From contig JAJZDR010000006.1 in assembly GCA_021805885.1 (NCBI GenBank), forward strand, positions 1-11,279: a stretch of DNA of 11,279 nt, in the 5' to 3' direction. Under the pieces are notes generated by a model. That model worked only from the letters and a program-made list of their open reading frames with translations, was not told where the DNA came from and made no database searches. Of this stretch, positions 1 through 7,416 are shown piece after piece. The DNA comes from a bacterium (GTDB lineage Bacteria > Patescibacteria > Dojkabacteria > JAKAPS01 > JAJZLI01). Position numbers and translations under genes: made by a program. Every line of letters starts with the position of its first letter. Within the stretch, counting starts at the first letter, position 1.

Positions 1-1
1 C

Positions 2-193
2 CGATCTGCAAAAAAATATAAAACCAGGGGAGGGCTATTTATAGATATAATTACTGGAATTATAGGAGCAATGATTGGAGGCCTTGCAGGTGATTCTTTT
101 ATATCTAGTACACTCTTTAGTATATTACTTTCAATAGTATTTTCTGCTTTGATTTTGTATATATTTAAAAAGGCTGTAAATAAGATAGAGTAG
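2..193 (+). CDS. GlsB/YeaQ/YmgE-family (transglycosylase-associated) small membrane protein, C-terminal part
   Basis: The open frame enters from the left edge and ends in TAG at 191-193, so only the last 63 or so residues are visible and the start is outside the window. The visible part reads RGGLFIDIITGIIGAMIGG, then a Gly-rich turn, then a second hydrophobic helix (roughly ISSTLFSILLSIVFSALILYIF) and a basic tail. This is the usual second half of the small PF04226 family: a Gly-rich helix with GIIGAxIGG followed by a last transmembrane helix. Family members are inner-membrane proteins of about 80-100 residues, often stress-induced, with no established biochemical activity. The glycosidase gene begins three bases after the stop, which suggests co-transcription. 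The first seven bases may be adapter sequence (see findings), so the true coding sequence may only begin near base 8. Family assignment rests on pattern recognition. Confidence 0.72.
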   Translation, partial: RSAKKYKTRGGLFIDIITGIIGAMIGGLAGDSFISSTLFSILLSIVFSALILYIFKKAVNKIE

Positions 194-196
194 TTT

Positions 197-1405
197 ATGA
201 ATAATAAAAACACTAATTTCTCTGTACCTTTAGATTTTAAATGGGGAGTTTCAACATCTTCCTATCAAATTGAAGGAGGCAATTTTAATAGTGATTGGTA
301 TTTATGGGAAAAATATAAGGGATATGGAGAAACAGGAGATGCATGTAGATCATATGAGAAATATAAGGAAGATATTGAGGTTTTAAAAAAATTAAAGGTT
401 AATGCCTATAGATTTTCTATTGAATGGTCTAGAATAGAACCAGAAGAAGGAAAGTGGAATCTTGAGGCCTTGAACTATTACAAAGACCTTATAAAATCTC
501 TTAAAGATAATAGCATAGAGCCTTTTGTAACACTTTTTCATGAGTCCCTTCCAATATGGGTATCACAGATAGGAGGGTTTGAGAATAAGAAAGTTGTTAA
601 TATATTTGAAAGATATGTAGATTTTATAGTTGAGAATCTTGGAAGCAATGTTACCTTTTGGATTACCATTAACGAACCTTTTGTTTATGCTTTAATGGGA
701 TACTTATCAGGAGAATATCCTCCAGGAAAAAGAAATATAATAAAATTTTTCAAAGTAGAACATAACCTTGAAATAGCTCATATTAGAGCATATACGAGGA
801 TAAAAGATATATATAAAAAATTCAATTGGGGGAGATCTAGGATTTCTGTTGCAAAAAATAATGTAGATTATTTATCATTAGATTTAATAAGTAATTTTTA
901 TGTAATGATAAAAAGATATTTTACTAATTATTCCTATTTAGATAGAACTAGAAAGTACATGGATTTTATAGGTCTGAATTATTATTTTCATGAAGAAGAT
1001 AAATTCCATTTATCTATTCATAATTTCCTATTTAAAAGTATCCCTAATGACAGACTTAAAAAGCAAGATATATTGGGCTGGGATATATATCCTAAAGGTA
1101 TATATAATGTAATAAAACAGCTATATAAAAGATACAATAAAGATATATTTATACTAGAAAATGGTATATCTGATACATCTGACTTAAATCGTATAAAATA
1201 TATAGAGGATCATATTTTATACATAAAAAAAGCTATATCAGAAAATATACCAGTAAAAGGTTATTTTTACTGGAGCCTTATAGATAATTCTGAATGGAAG
1301 TATGGATTTGAGGCTAAATTTGGACTTTCTTATATGGACAATAATAGTGATAGGGTTGTAAAAGAAAGTGGTAAAAAGTTTGCTAATATAGTACAATCTA
1401 TTTAA
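197..1405 (+). CDS. Glycoside hydrolase family 1 beta-glycosidase, compact form
   Basis: The 402-residue protein has the ordered GH1 signatures: FKWGVSTSSYQIEGG (14-28, with Gln24 of the glycone site), YRFSIEWSRIEPEEG (71-85), TLFHESLPIWV (112-122), the acid/base motif TINEP (Glu160), DFIGLNYY (256-263), the nucleophile motif ILENG (Glu321) and FYWSLIDNSEWKYGF (357-371). Both catalytic glutamates are present, so it should be an active retaining beta-glycosidase, probably acting on small beta-glucosides or galactosides in the cytoplasm, since no signal peptide is seen. At 402 residues it is shorter than the usual 440-480. The loss appears to lie in the loops between residues about 190 and 255, which help shape the aglycone side. 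It starts with ATG three bases after the preceding gene, without a clear Shine-Dalgarno. Exact substrate cannot be read from the sequence. Confidence 0.93.
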   Translation: MNNKNTNFSVPLDFKWGVSTSSYQIEGGNFNSDWYLWEKYKGYGETGDACRSYEKYKEDIEVLKKLKVNAYRFSIEWSRIEPEEGKWNLEALNYYKDLIKSLKDNSIEPFVTLFHESLPIWVSQIGGFENKKVVNIFERYVDFIVENLGSNVTFWITINEPFVYALMGYLSGEYPPGKRNIIKFFKVEHNLEIAHIRAYTRIKDIYKKFNWGRSRISVAKNNVDYLSLDLISNFYVMIKRYFTNYSYLDRTRKYMDFIGLNYYFHEEDKFHLSIHNFLFKSIPNDRLKKQDILGWDIYPKGIYNVIKQLYKRYNKDIFILENGISDTSDLNRIKYIEDHILYIKKAISENIPVKGYFYWSLIDNSEWKYGFEAKFGLSYMDNNSDRVVKESGKKFANIVQSI

Positions 1406-1421
1406 TTATAGATTAATTTTT
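1395..1421 (+). terminator. Possible weak intrinsic terminator over the glycosidase stop codon
   Basis: A 7-bp perfect inverted repeat has arms aatctat at 1395-1401 and atagatt at 1408-1414, with a 6-base loop that contains the TAA stop. A run of five T at 1417-1421 follows after two bases. The geometry fits an intrinsic terminator, but each arm has a single G or C, so the stem is weak. It may only attenuate transcription into the YggT gene. Confidence 0.35.
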
Positions 1422-1442
1422 ATAGGGTAAAATCAATATATT

Positions 1443-1751
1443 ATGAATGTATCAGATAGGTTAGTATATGGAATATTTTCCATAATTGAATTTTTTCTTG
1501 TTTTTAGAATTTTATTTTTACTTTTTGGAGCTAATGCAAATAACCCAATAGCTAAATTCATTTATGGAACATCATATCCTCTAGTTGCACCGTTTTCTGG
1601 GTTATTTCCAAATATACAGTTTGGTAGGTTTGTTTTGGCATCAAATTCTGTTACAGCATTGATATTTTACACTATTGCAGGCATTGTTTTGGTTGAAATA
1701 TTAACATCTTTTGTACAAAGACAAAAGGATAGAAGAAACCCTACTGTTTAA
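1443..1751 (+). CDS. yggT: YggT-family integral membrane protein
   Basis: The 102-residue protein has two hydrophobic helices (about 10-29 and 69-91) around a conserved middle with NNPIAKFIYGTSYPLVAPFSGLFP (34-56), and a strongly basic tail (QRQKDRR). The middle matches the YggT family (PF02325), in which an Asn-Pro stretch is followed by a PLxAPFxxLFP-type segment. The family is linked to cell-envelope, division-related or osmotic functions in different bacteria, and no enzymatic activity is known. The single-repeat form seen here is the short version common in small genomes; E. coli YggT has two repeats. It lies 37 bases after the glycosidase and 27 bases before the PHP gene on the same strand, so it probably shares their transcript. 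The ATG at 1443 lacks a well-spaced Shine-Dalgarno. Confidence 0.85.
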   Translation: MNVSDRLVYGIFSIIEFFLVFRILFLLFGANANNPIAKFIYGTSYPLVAPFSGLFPNIQFGRFVLASNSVTALIFYTIAGIVLVEILTSFVQRQKDRRNPTV

Positions 1752-1778
1752 TCTTTTATATATAAATATCGCTAAAAA

Positions 1779-2549
1779 ATGAAAAAAGCAGATTTGCATG
1801 TACATTCTAATGTGTCTGATGGTGCGCGTTCACCAGAACAAATAATTGATTATGTAGAATCTAATACTGATATTGATAAAGTATATATAACTGATCACAA
1901 TAATATAGCTGGCGCAAAGATTGCACTAGCATACTCACTCTTTAAAAATTATAAAATAGAGGTAGGTATTGGATCTGAGATATCAACTCAACATTGCCAT
2001 ATGATTGGGCTTGATATTAAAAAAAATATAAAAAATAAAATGTCTCCACAAGATACTGCTAAAGAGATATTAAATCAAGGGGGTTTTCCTGTCATAGCTC
2101 ACCCATTTAATCCATTCCAAAAAGGAAGGCATTTAAATGGTAAGATTCTCGTAGAGTCTATGCTTAGTAGTAATATACCTTTTGCTATAGAGGTTAATGG
2201 ATCCTTAAATTATATGACGCTTTTTTATTCAAGAGGTAGATTTTTTAGAAAACAGGCAGAGCTATCATTGGCTAACAAAAAAGCTATAAATATAGCTAAA
2301 GAATACAATATACCTATTGTAGGTGGATCAGATTCTCATTTACGTGTAGTTTTAGGAAGTGCATATACTATATATAAAGAAGATCTAATAAGTGATATTA
2401 AAGAAAACACTATCCAATATGGGTTTAATTTTCCTTATAGGAAACAAGGGATAAAATATTTTATATATCATGCTTTGTTCGACTCAATCCCTGTTCCTAT
2501 AAAATATAAGAATAATATATTAAAAGTTTTCCCTTCAGAAAGAAAATAG
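1779..2549 (+). CDS. PHP-domain metal-dependent phosphoesterase
   Basis: The 256-residue protein is a single PHP domain. Candidate metal ligands appear in the family order: ADLHVHSNVSDG (His7, His9, Asp14), ITDHN (Asp39, His40), GSEIST (Glu67), HMIGL (His74), IAHPF (His108), AIEVNG (Glu138) and GGSDSH (Asp185, His187). This full set supports an active trinuclear-type metal site and phosphoester hydrolysis. The EIST...HMIGLDI and GGFPVIAHPF segments match the stand-alone PHP proteins rather than the polymerase-attached ones. The substrate is unknown; related stand-alone PHP enzymes act on nucleotides, short RNAs or histidinol phosphate. The C-terminal 50 residues are basic and less recognisable. 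It is the last gene of the first plus-strand group, with ATG at 1779 and no evident Shine-Dalgarno. Confidence 0.88.
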   Translation: MKKADLHVHSNVSDGARSPEQIIDYVESNTDIDKVYITDHNNIAGAKIALAYSLFKNYKIEVGIGSEISTQHCHMIGLDIKKNIKNKMSPQDTAKEILNQGGFPVIAHPFNPFQKGRHLNGKILVESMLSSNIPFAIEVNGSLNYMTLFYSRGRFFRKQAELSLANKKAINIAKEYNIPIVGGSDSHLRVVLGSAYTIYKEDLISDIKENTIQYGFNFPYRKQGIKYFIYHALFDSIPVPIKYKNNILKVFPSERK

Positions 2550-2571
2550 CATTAAACTAATAAAAAATTAA

Positions 2572-2600
2572 TTGATAAAATATATATTCGAGAATATAAT
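2572..2600 (+). promoter_or_regulatory. Near-consensus sigma70 promoter for the GtrA and trehalose-synthase-like genes
   Basis: TTGATA at 2572-2577 and TATAAT at 2595-2600 are separated by exactly 17 bases, so the site has five of six matches at -35 and six of six at -10. It lies in the 85-base gap after the PHP gene. A transcript starting near 2607 would have a leader of about 28 bases before the TTG start at 2635. This is the clearest promoter in the window and marks a new transcription unit. Confidence 0.75.
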
Positions 2601-2634
2601 GATAAAAGTGTGTGATATTTAGTTATAAAAACCC

Positions 2635-3120
2635 TTGAAAATCAATAAAAAAACAATAAAAAAAATCTTAAATAAATTATATAAATATTTTATTATAGGT
2701 ATCATAGGAATAATTATTGATAATGGTGTTATATTATTATTAACATTAGTGTTTTTTGTCCCTGCTAATATTGCGACACTATTATCAGCAGAAGTTGGGA
2801 ACTTAAACAATTTTTTTATAAATGATAATTGGACCTTCAAAGACAATAAAAATTCTGTATTTACAATAAGAATATTAAAATACCATATTTCTATTCTATT
2901 AGGTTTTGTAATTGCAAGAGTATTTTTATTTCCTGAAGTATTTTCTTTTGCCTCCTTATATTTTAGTAAATTTTTTGCTATTCTTATTGCTAATAACGCT
3001 AGTATAGGTATTAGCTTTATTTTTAATTTTACAATCAATTTTATATGGACCTGGGGTTCTGCCAAAAAAGACATTTATGAAGATATTGAAAAAGATCTTG
3101 AACAAACAGAATTTAGATAA
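2635..3120 (+). CDS. GtrA-family (PF04138) four-helix membrane protein
   Basis: The 161-residue protein has a basic N-terminus and four hydrophobic segments (about 18-41, 43-63, 83-103 and 112-137). Two repeated GtrA signatures are visible: NFFINDNWTF (59-68) after the second helix and NFTINFIWTW (131-140) after the fourth, plus the early GIIGIIIDNGV stretch with its Asp in helix 1. GtrA proteins are thought to help move polyprenyl-linked sugars across the membrane or to partner glycosyltransferases. No glycosyltransferase is visible here. The start is TTG at 2635: an in-frame TAA at 2626-2628 blocks extension, and no ATG or GTG follows before helix 1, so TTG is forced. It sits behind a strong promoter and 21 bases ahead of the GH13 gene. 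The overlapping reverse open frame at 2619-3074 is its antisense shadow. Confidence 0.85.
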   Translation: MKINKKTIKKILNKLYKYFIIGIIGIIIDNGVILLLTLVFFVPANIATLLSAEVGNLNNFFINDNWTFKDNKNSVFTIRILKYHISILLGFVIARVFLFPEVFSFASLYFSKFFAILIANNASIGISFIFNFTINFIWTWGSAKKDIYEDIEKDLEQTEFR

Positions 3121-3141
3121 TTATGTAAATAATTTTAAATT

Positions 3142-4782
3142 ATGTTAAATAGATCACTTTCTAGAAATAAATATTGGTACAAGGAAAGTGTTTTTTATGA
3201 GATATATATAGACCTATTTAAAGATAGTAATAATGATGGTATTGGTGATATAAGGGGCCTTATAGATAATTATATATATATCAAAGAATTAGGCATAGGA
3301 TGTCTATGGTTATTACCTATTTATGAATCACCTTTAATGGATGGGGGATATGACGTATCCAACTATACCAATATAAGAAAAGAAATAGGAACTCTAGATG
3401 ATTTTAAAGAATTAATAAAAATATCACATGATAATGATGTACGTATTATCATGGATTTAGTTTTAAATCATACTTCATCTGCTCACCCTTGGTTTATAGC
3501 CTCACAAGACCCTTCATCAAGAGAGTTTTCAAAATACAGAGACTATTATCTTTGGGATGCAGAAGGTGATAAATATAAAGATGCATCTATAATATTTTCT
3601 GATTATGAAAAAACTAATTGGACATATAATCCAATAAGGAAAGAATATTATTTTCATAGATTTTACAAAACTCAACCAGATCTAAATTGGAGGAACAGTG
3701 AAGTACTTAAAGAGTTTTTTAAAATAATTAGTTTTTGGTTAGACCTAGGAGTTGATGGTTTTAGGGTAGATGCAGTCCCTTATTTAGTTAAACGTGAAGG
3801 AACAACTTGTGAAAATTTGAAAGAAACACATATGATTTTAAGAAAAATTAGAAGATTTGCTAATAGACATTATAAAGATAGAAATATAATATTTCTTGCT
3901 GAAGCTGGAGAACCTATCAATAACCTTGTTAAATATTTTGGAAATGGTAGGAATGAATTTCAGATGGCATTTAATTTCCCATTAATGCCACAAATATTTT
4001 TATCATTATTAGAAGAAGATAATAAGTATATTATAAATACCATTAAATCATTTCCAAAAATTCCACGTAAAAGTCAATGGGCAATATTTTTACGTAATCA
4101 TGATGAGCTTAGTTTATCTACTGTAGATAAAGATACAGCCTCTTTATTCTACTCAAAATATGATAAGGATAAAGTATATAGATTTAATACTGGTATTGCA
4201 GAAAGGTTATATACACTATTAGGAGATAATAAAGAGAAAATAGCGTTAGCTAATTCTATATTACTTACTTTAGTAGGTACTCCAGTGTTGTATAGTGGTG
4301 ATGAACTTGATGAAAAAGAAAATTTTTCTATAGTCCCTAAAGATGATATTACATATGATAGGAGGTTACTTGTGAGAACTAAAATAGATTGGGCTAAAGC
4401 ACACCAATATATATGGAATTCTCAATCAACATATAACAAACTTAGAAATATGCTTCTAATAAGAAAAAGGTATAAAAGTATATTTGCTCATTCAGACATA
4501 CATATTATAAATACAGGAAACAAGAATATATTTGCATACTTAAGGGTTTATCACCAAAAAAACCTTATATTTATAAATAACCTTTCAAAGAAGAAACAGT
4601 TAATAGATACAAATAATTTAGCTATATTTCACTTCTCTGTATTAATACAAGACGGTGCCGAAGTGGCAGGTAATATAATTGATCTAAAACCATATTCGTA
4701 TATCTGGATTAAAGTTATAACTGAAAATCAGCTAATTAGAAACAATCTAATATCAAAGCTCTCTTTATTCAAAAGATTTTAG
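3142..4782 (+). CDS. treS: GH13 trehalose-synthase-like enzyme (maltose alpha-D-glucosyltransferase type)
   Basis: The 546-residue protein is a GH13 TIM-barrel enzyme. Region I is DLVLNH (105-110), region II is DGFRVDAVPYL with Arg208 and nucleophile Asp210, the acid/base is Glu254 in FLAEAGEP, and region IV is NHDE (Asp321). Several stretches are characteristic of trehalose synthase rather than generic amylase: WYKESVFYEIYI at the start, KREGTTCENLKETH (217-230), FNFPLMPQIF, and QWAIFLRNHDELSL. The reaction would be maltose to trehalose by intramolecular glucose transfer, in the cytoplasm. After GDE (386-388) the usual segment ending RTPMQW is replaced by a divergent stretch with LLVRTKIDW (409-417), so substrate preference may differ. 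A short beta-rich C domain follows, without a fused maltokinase. It is probably co-transcribed with the GtrA gene. Confidence 0.85.
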   Translation: MLNRSLSRNKYWYKESVFYEIYIDLFKDSNNDGIGDIRGLIDNYIYIKELGIGCLWLLPIYESPLMDGGYDVSNYTNIRKEIGTLDDFKELIKISHDNDVRIIMDLVLNHTSSAHPWFIASQDPSSREFSKYRDYYLWDAEGDKYKDASIIFSDYEKTNWTYNPIRKEYYFHRFYKTQPDLNWRNSEVLKEFFKIISFWLDLGVDGFRVDAVPYLVKREGTTCENLKETHMILRKIRRFANRHYKDRNIIFLAEAGEPINNLVKYFGNGRNEFQMAFNFPLMPQIFLSLLEEDNKYIINTIKSFPKIPRKSQWAIFLRNHDELSLSTVDKDTASLFYSKYDKDKVYRFNTGIAERLYTLLGDNKEKIALANSILLTLVGTPVLYSGDELDEKENFSIVPKDDITYDRRLLVRTKIDWAKAHQYIWNSQSTYNKLRNMLLIRKRYKSIFAHSDIHIINTGNKNIFAYLRVYHQKNLIFINNLSKKKQLIDTNNLAIFHFSVLIQDGAEVAGNIIDLKPYSYIWIKVITENQLIRNNLISKLSLFKRF

Positions 4783-4797
4783 ATTGTTTAGTTTTTT
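4740..4797. terminator. Probable bidirectional terminator between convergent genes
   Basis: An 11-bp perfect inverted repeat has arms aaacaatctaa at 4740-4750 and ttagattgttt at 4779-4789, with a 28-base loop containing a smaller aaag/cttt hairpin (4755-4766). On the plus strand TTTTTT follows at 4792-4797. On the minus strand a weaker T-rich stretch follows. The repeat covers the stop codons of both convergent genes, which end only five bases apart. Low GC makes the stem modest, but length, symmetry and position fit a shared terminator. Confidence 0.6.
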
Positions 4798-6431
4798 GCA
4801 ATAAACTCAGAGGCAAATTTAATAGTCACGTCAGTTTTTTTATGTGGGTTAAATATATGATGTGGGTCAAATATATTTTTTATTTCCTGGAATATACTAT
4901 ATATTTTCTCTCCGAATTCTTGCTCTATGTATGGACTTCTTATAAGGCCATCATTATGTTCTGCTGTTATAGATCCATTATATTTTAAAACAAGATCATA
5001 AACTTGATTGGCAATGGGATATATTTTATCCCTTTCTTTTTCATCTTGTAAATTCATTAATGGAAGAATATGAAAATTTCCATCGCCTATATGACCTGCG
5101 ACTGTATATAGAAGTTTTGAGTCATCCAAAATTTTATATAGTTGAGGTAAAAATTCTTCCAATGTTTCTGGCCTTACTATTATATCATCTATAAATGGAG
5201 CCGCTTTAAGGTTTTTAATTCTTTGTCTTAATAGATTAAAGCTTTCTCTTCTTATAGCCCAATACTTTTTTGTTTCTTCATTGCTTCCAGAGACCTTTGT
5301 GAATAGATTGTTGTATAAGGACACTTCTTTATTTAATTTAGCTATATTATTTTTGATTTCTTCAAGATCATCAGATTGAAATTCCACAAGGAGTATTAAT
5401 TTTGGCATACCTTTTCTTAATACTAATAAGAATTCTGGTAAGAATGAAAATGATAATTTCACTATGTTGGAACCAAGTATTTTAGAAAATGCAAAAAAGA
5501 ATTTTAATGCTAATTTAAAAGTATAGTTGTCAAATGATTCAAAACTTGTAGGTTTGTATTTTAAAACAGTGTTGACTATTTCTGGTATATTATTAAAATC
5601 TTTTAAAAACAGCAAAAGCATACCATTATACTTTTTTGTATCAACAAGTCTGAGTTTTATTTCAGAGGTTATTCCTAAAGTTCCTTGTGCTCCTATGAAT
5701 ATTTGAGATAAATCAAAAGACCCATCTTCTTTTATAATATTCCAGATTGTATAACCACTAGAATTTTTAGACACTACCGGTTTTTTACTTTTTATAAGTT
5801 CGCGATTTTCAGATAAAAGTTTATACATTTTTCTATAAATATCACCTTCAAAATTTTGTAATTCCATTTTAAAGTTCAATTCATTTTTAGTTAACTTTCC
5901 AAATTTATATGTATTTCCATCAGACAATGTCATAGTAAGTTCCTGAACAAAATTCTCTGTTTTTCCGAAAGATAAAGATTCCTCTCCTCCAGAATTATTA
6001 GAAACTATACCTCCTACAGAGCACAATTCTTTGGATGCAGGATAAGATGGGAATACCAGATTATTCTTTAATGTCTCTTTTTCAAAATCTCTATAATATA
6101 CACCTGGTTGAACTGTAGCTATACGATTATCTATGCTTATTATTTTATTAAAATGTTCTGGCATTACTATTAATATTGATTCAGTTAATGGGCCTCCTCC
6201 CATATCAGTACCTGCAGATCTAACAGTTATTGATAAATCAACACCATCTTTATTCTTACTCTCAACATATTTTACTAATTCTTCTATATCATGAATATCT
6301 TCAGGAAATACAATTATTTTAGGTATCATTTTAAATATACTTGCGTCTCTACTATAAGATTCTAATGTGGATGCATCATTTGTAACCTTACCTTTTACTA
6401 TTTTTGTAAGTTCATTCTTTAAATTATCCAT
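4788..6431 (-). CDS. glcD: GlcD-like FAD-linked 2-hydroxyacid dehydrogenase, no iron-sulfur domain
   Basis: The 547-residue protein has an N-terminal PCMH-type FAD domain (about 38-263): VFPEDIHDIEELV, RSAGTDMGGGP (71-81), VQPGVYYRDFE, FPSYPASKELCSVGGIVSNNSGG (127-149) and FIGAQGTLGITSEIKLRLV (245-263). The FAD-oxidase C-terminal domain follows, with GHIGDGNFH (His447, His454), AEHNDG (490-495) and FDPHHIFNPHK near the end. The family oxidises D-lactate, glycolate, D-2-hydroxyglutarate or similar acids. The frame ends without the C-terminal iron-sulfur domain found in some relatives, and no GlcE/GlcF partners are nearby, so the electron acceptor is unclear. Residues about 303-347 form a hydrophobic and basic stretch that could contact the membrane. 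AEHNDG replaces the more common EHGxG. It is last in its operon, overlapping the transketolase C gene by 8 bases. Confidence 0.88.
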   Translation of the reverse strand: MDNLKNELTKIVKGKVTNDASTLESYSRDASIFKMIPKIIVFPEDIHDIEELVKYVESKNKDGVDLSITVRSAGTDMGGGPLTESILIVMPEHFNKIISIDNRIATVQPGVYYRDFEKETLKNNLVFPSYPASKELCSVGGIVSNNSGGEESLSFGKTENFVQELTMTLSDGNTYKFGKLTKNELNFKMELQNFEGDIYRKMYKLLSENRELIKSKKPVVSKNSSGYTIWNIIKEDGSFDLSQIFIGAQGTLGITSEIKLRLVDTKKYNGMLLLFLKDFNNIPEIVNTVLKYKPTSFESFDNYTFKLALKFFFAFSKILGSNIVKLSFSFLPEFLLVLRKGMPKLILLVEFQSDDLEEIKNNIAKLNKEVSLYNNLFTKVSGSNEETKKYWAIRRESFNLLRQRIKNLKAAPFIDDIIVRPETLEEFLPQLYKILDDSKLLYTVAGHIGDGNFHILPLMNLQDEKERDKIYPIANQVYDLVLKYNGSITAEHNDGLIRSPYIEQEFGEKIYSIFQEIKNIFDPHHIFNPHKKTDVTIKFASEFIAKN

Positions 6432-7416
6432 TTTTTCTTTTTAATAAATTTATTGTTTTTTCTTGTATGCTTTTTGAAGATAATCCATATTTTTCAATTA
6501 AAGCTTTTGTATCTCCAGATTCTGCAAAAGTATTCTGTAATCCAACAAATTCTTGAAGTGTAGGTCTTCTTCTTGATAGCATTTCTGATATTGCACTTCC
6601 CATACCTCCATCTACCTGATGATCTTCTATAGTTATTAGTGCATTAGTTTTTGATACAGATTTGAGTATTGTATCTTGGTCTAATGGTTTTATTGATGAA
6701 ATGTTCAAAACTTCTGTTTCAACACCTTCTTTCTGTAAATTAGATGCTGCAATTAAAGCATAATAAAGCATATATCCAGTAGCAGCTATTGTTACTTGAG
6801 GGTTATTAGATACCCAGAACACTTGAATTTTATTTTCATCATAAGGTGTCTTTGATGTTGTTATAACTGGGGTCTTATCTCTTGTGAATCTTATATAATA
6901 AGGATCTTCCGATTCAGAACTGTTATAAGTTGCTTTGTATGCTTCAATAGAATCTGCAGGAACAATTACCTTCATTTTAGGCCAACACCTTGTTATTGCA
7001 ATATCTTCCGTTGCTTGGTGTGTAGGGCCATCAGGACCTGTCATGATACCTGCATGATGTCCAGCTATCTTAACATTAGAATGATTATAAACAACAGTTG
7101 TTCTTAAAGTTTCCCAATTTTTTCCGGGAGAAAATACAGCATAAGATGATATATATGCTATTTTTCCAGATACACCCAATCCAGCAGCAATGGCAGCCAT
7201 ATTTTGTTCTGCTACTCCACAATCAAAAAATCTATCTGGAAAATTTTTTGCAAATTCATCTACTCTAGTAGATTCTGCCAAGTCTGCAGTTAAGACAACT
7301 ATATTAGGATTTTCTTCTCCAAGTTTCAAAAGTGCTTTTCCATACCCATCCCTAGTTGCCTCAAGAGTTGGGGTTTCAAAGATGTTCTCATTTAAATATA
7401 AATCTTTATTCAGCAT
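6424..7416 (-). CDS. tkt: Transketolase C-terminal subunit (pyrimidine-binding and C domains)
   Basis: The 330-residue protein corresponds to the second half of transketolase. The PYR domain carries RDGYGKALLKLGEE (22-35), LTADLAEST, FFDCGVAEQNMAAIAAGLG (63-81, with Glu70 activating thiamine diphosphate), SYAVF (91-95), GPDGPTHQATEDIA (127-140) and YYIRFTR (173-179). The C domain has IEDHQVDGGMGSAISE (263-278) and FAESG (297-301). With the N subunit it would form a heterotetrameric transketolase moving two-carbon ketol units between pentose and hexose phosphates. Its ATG overlaps the stop of the N-subunit gene by one base (TAATG on the coding strand), and its own stop overlaps the FAD oxidase start by 8 bases, which suggests translational coupling on both sides and balanced subunit synthesis. 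Confidence 0.94.
   Translation of the reverse strand: MLNKDLYLNENIFETPTLEATRDGYGKALLKLGEENPNIVVLTADLAESTRVDEFAKNFPDRFFDCGVAEQNMAAIAAGLGVSGKIAYISSYAVFSPGKNWETLRTTVVYNHSNVKIAGHHAGIMTGPDGPTHQATEDIAITRCWPKMKVIVPADSIEAYKATYNSSESEDPYYIRFTRDKTPVITTSKTPYDENKIQVFWVSNNPQVTIAATGYMLYYALIAASNLQKEGVETEVLNISSIKPLDQDTILKSVSKTNALITIEDHQVDGGMGSAISEMLSRRRPTLQEFVGLQNTFAESGDTKALIEKYGLSSKSIQEKTINLLKRKNG

Noticed and set aside
2619..3074. A 151-residue minus-strand open frame opposite the GtrA gene
   Set aside because: It is antisense to a gene with clear family motifs and its own promoter. Its hydrophobic, repetitive composition reflects reverse translation of AT-rich membrane-helix codons.
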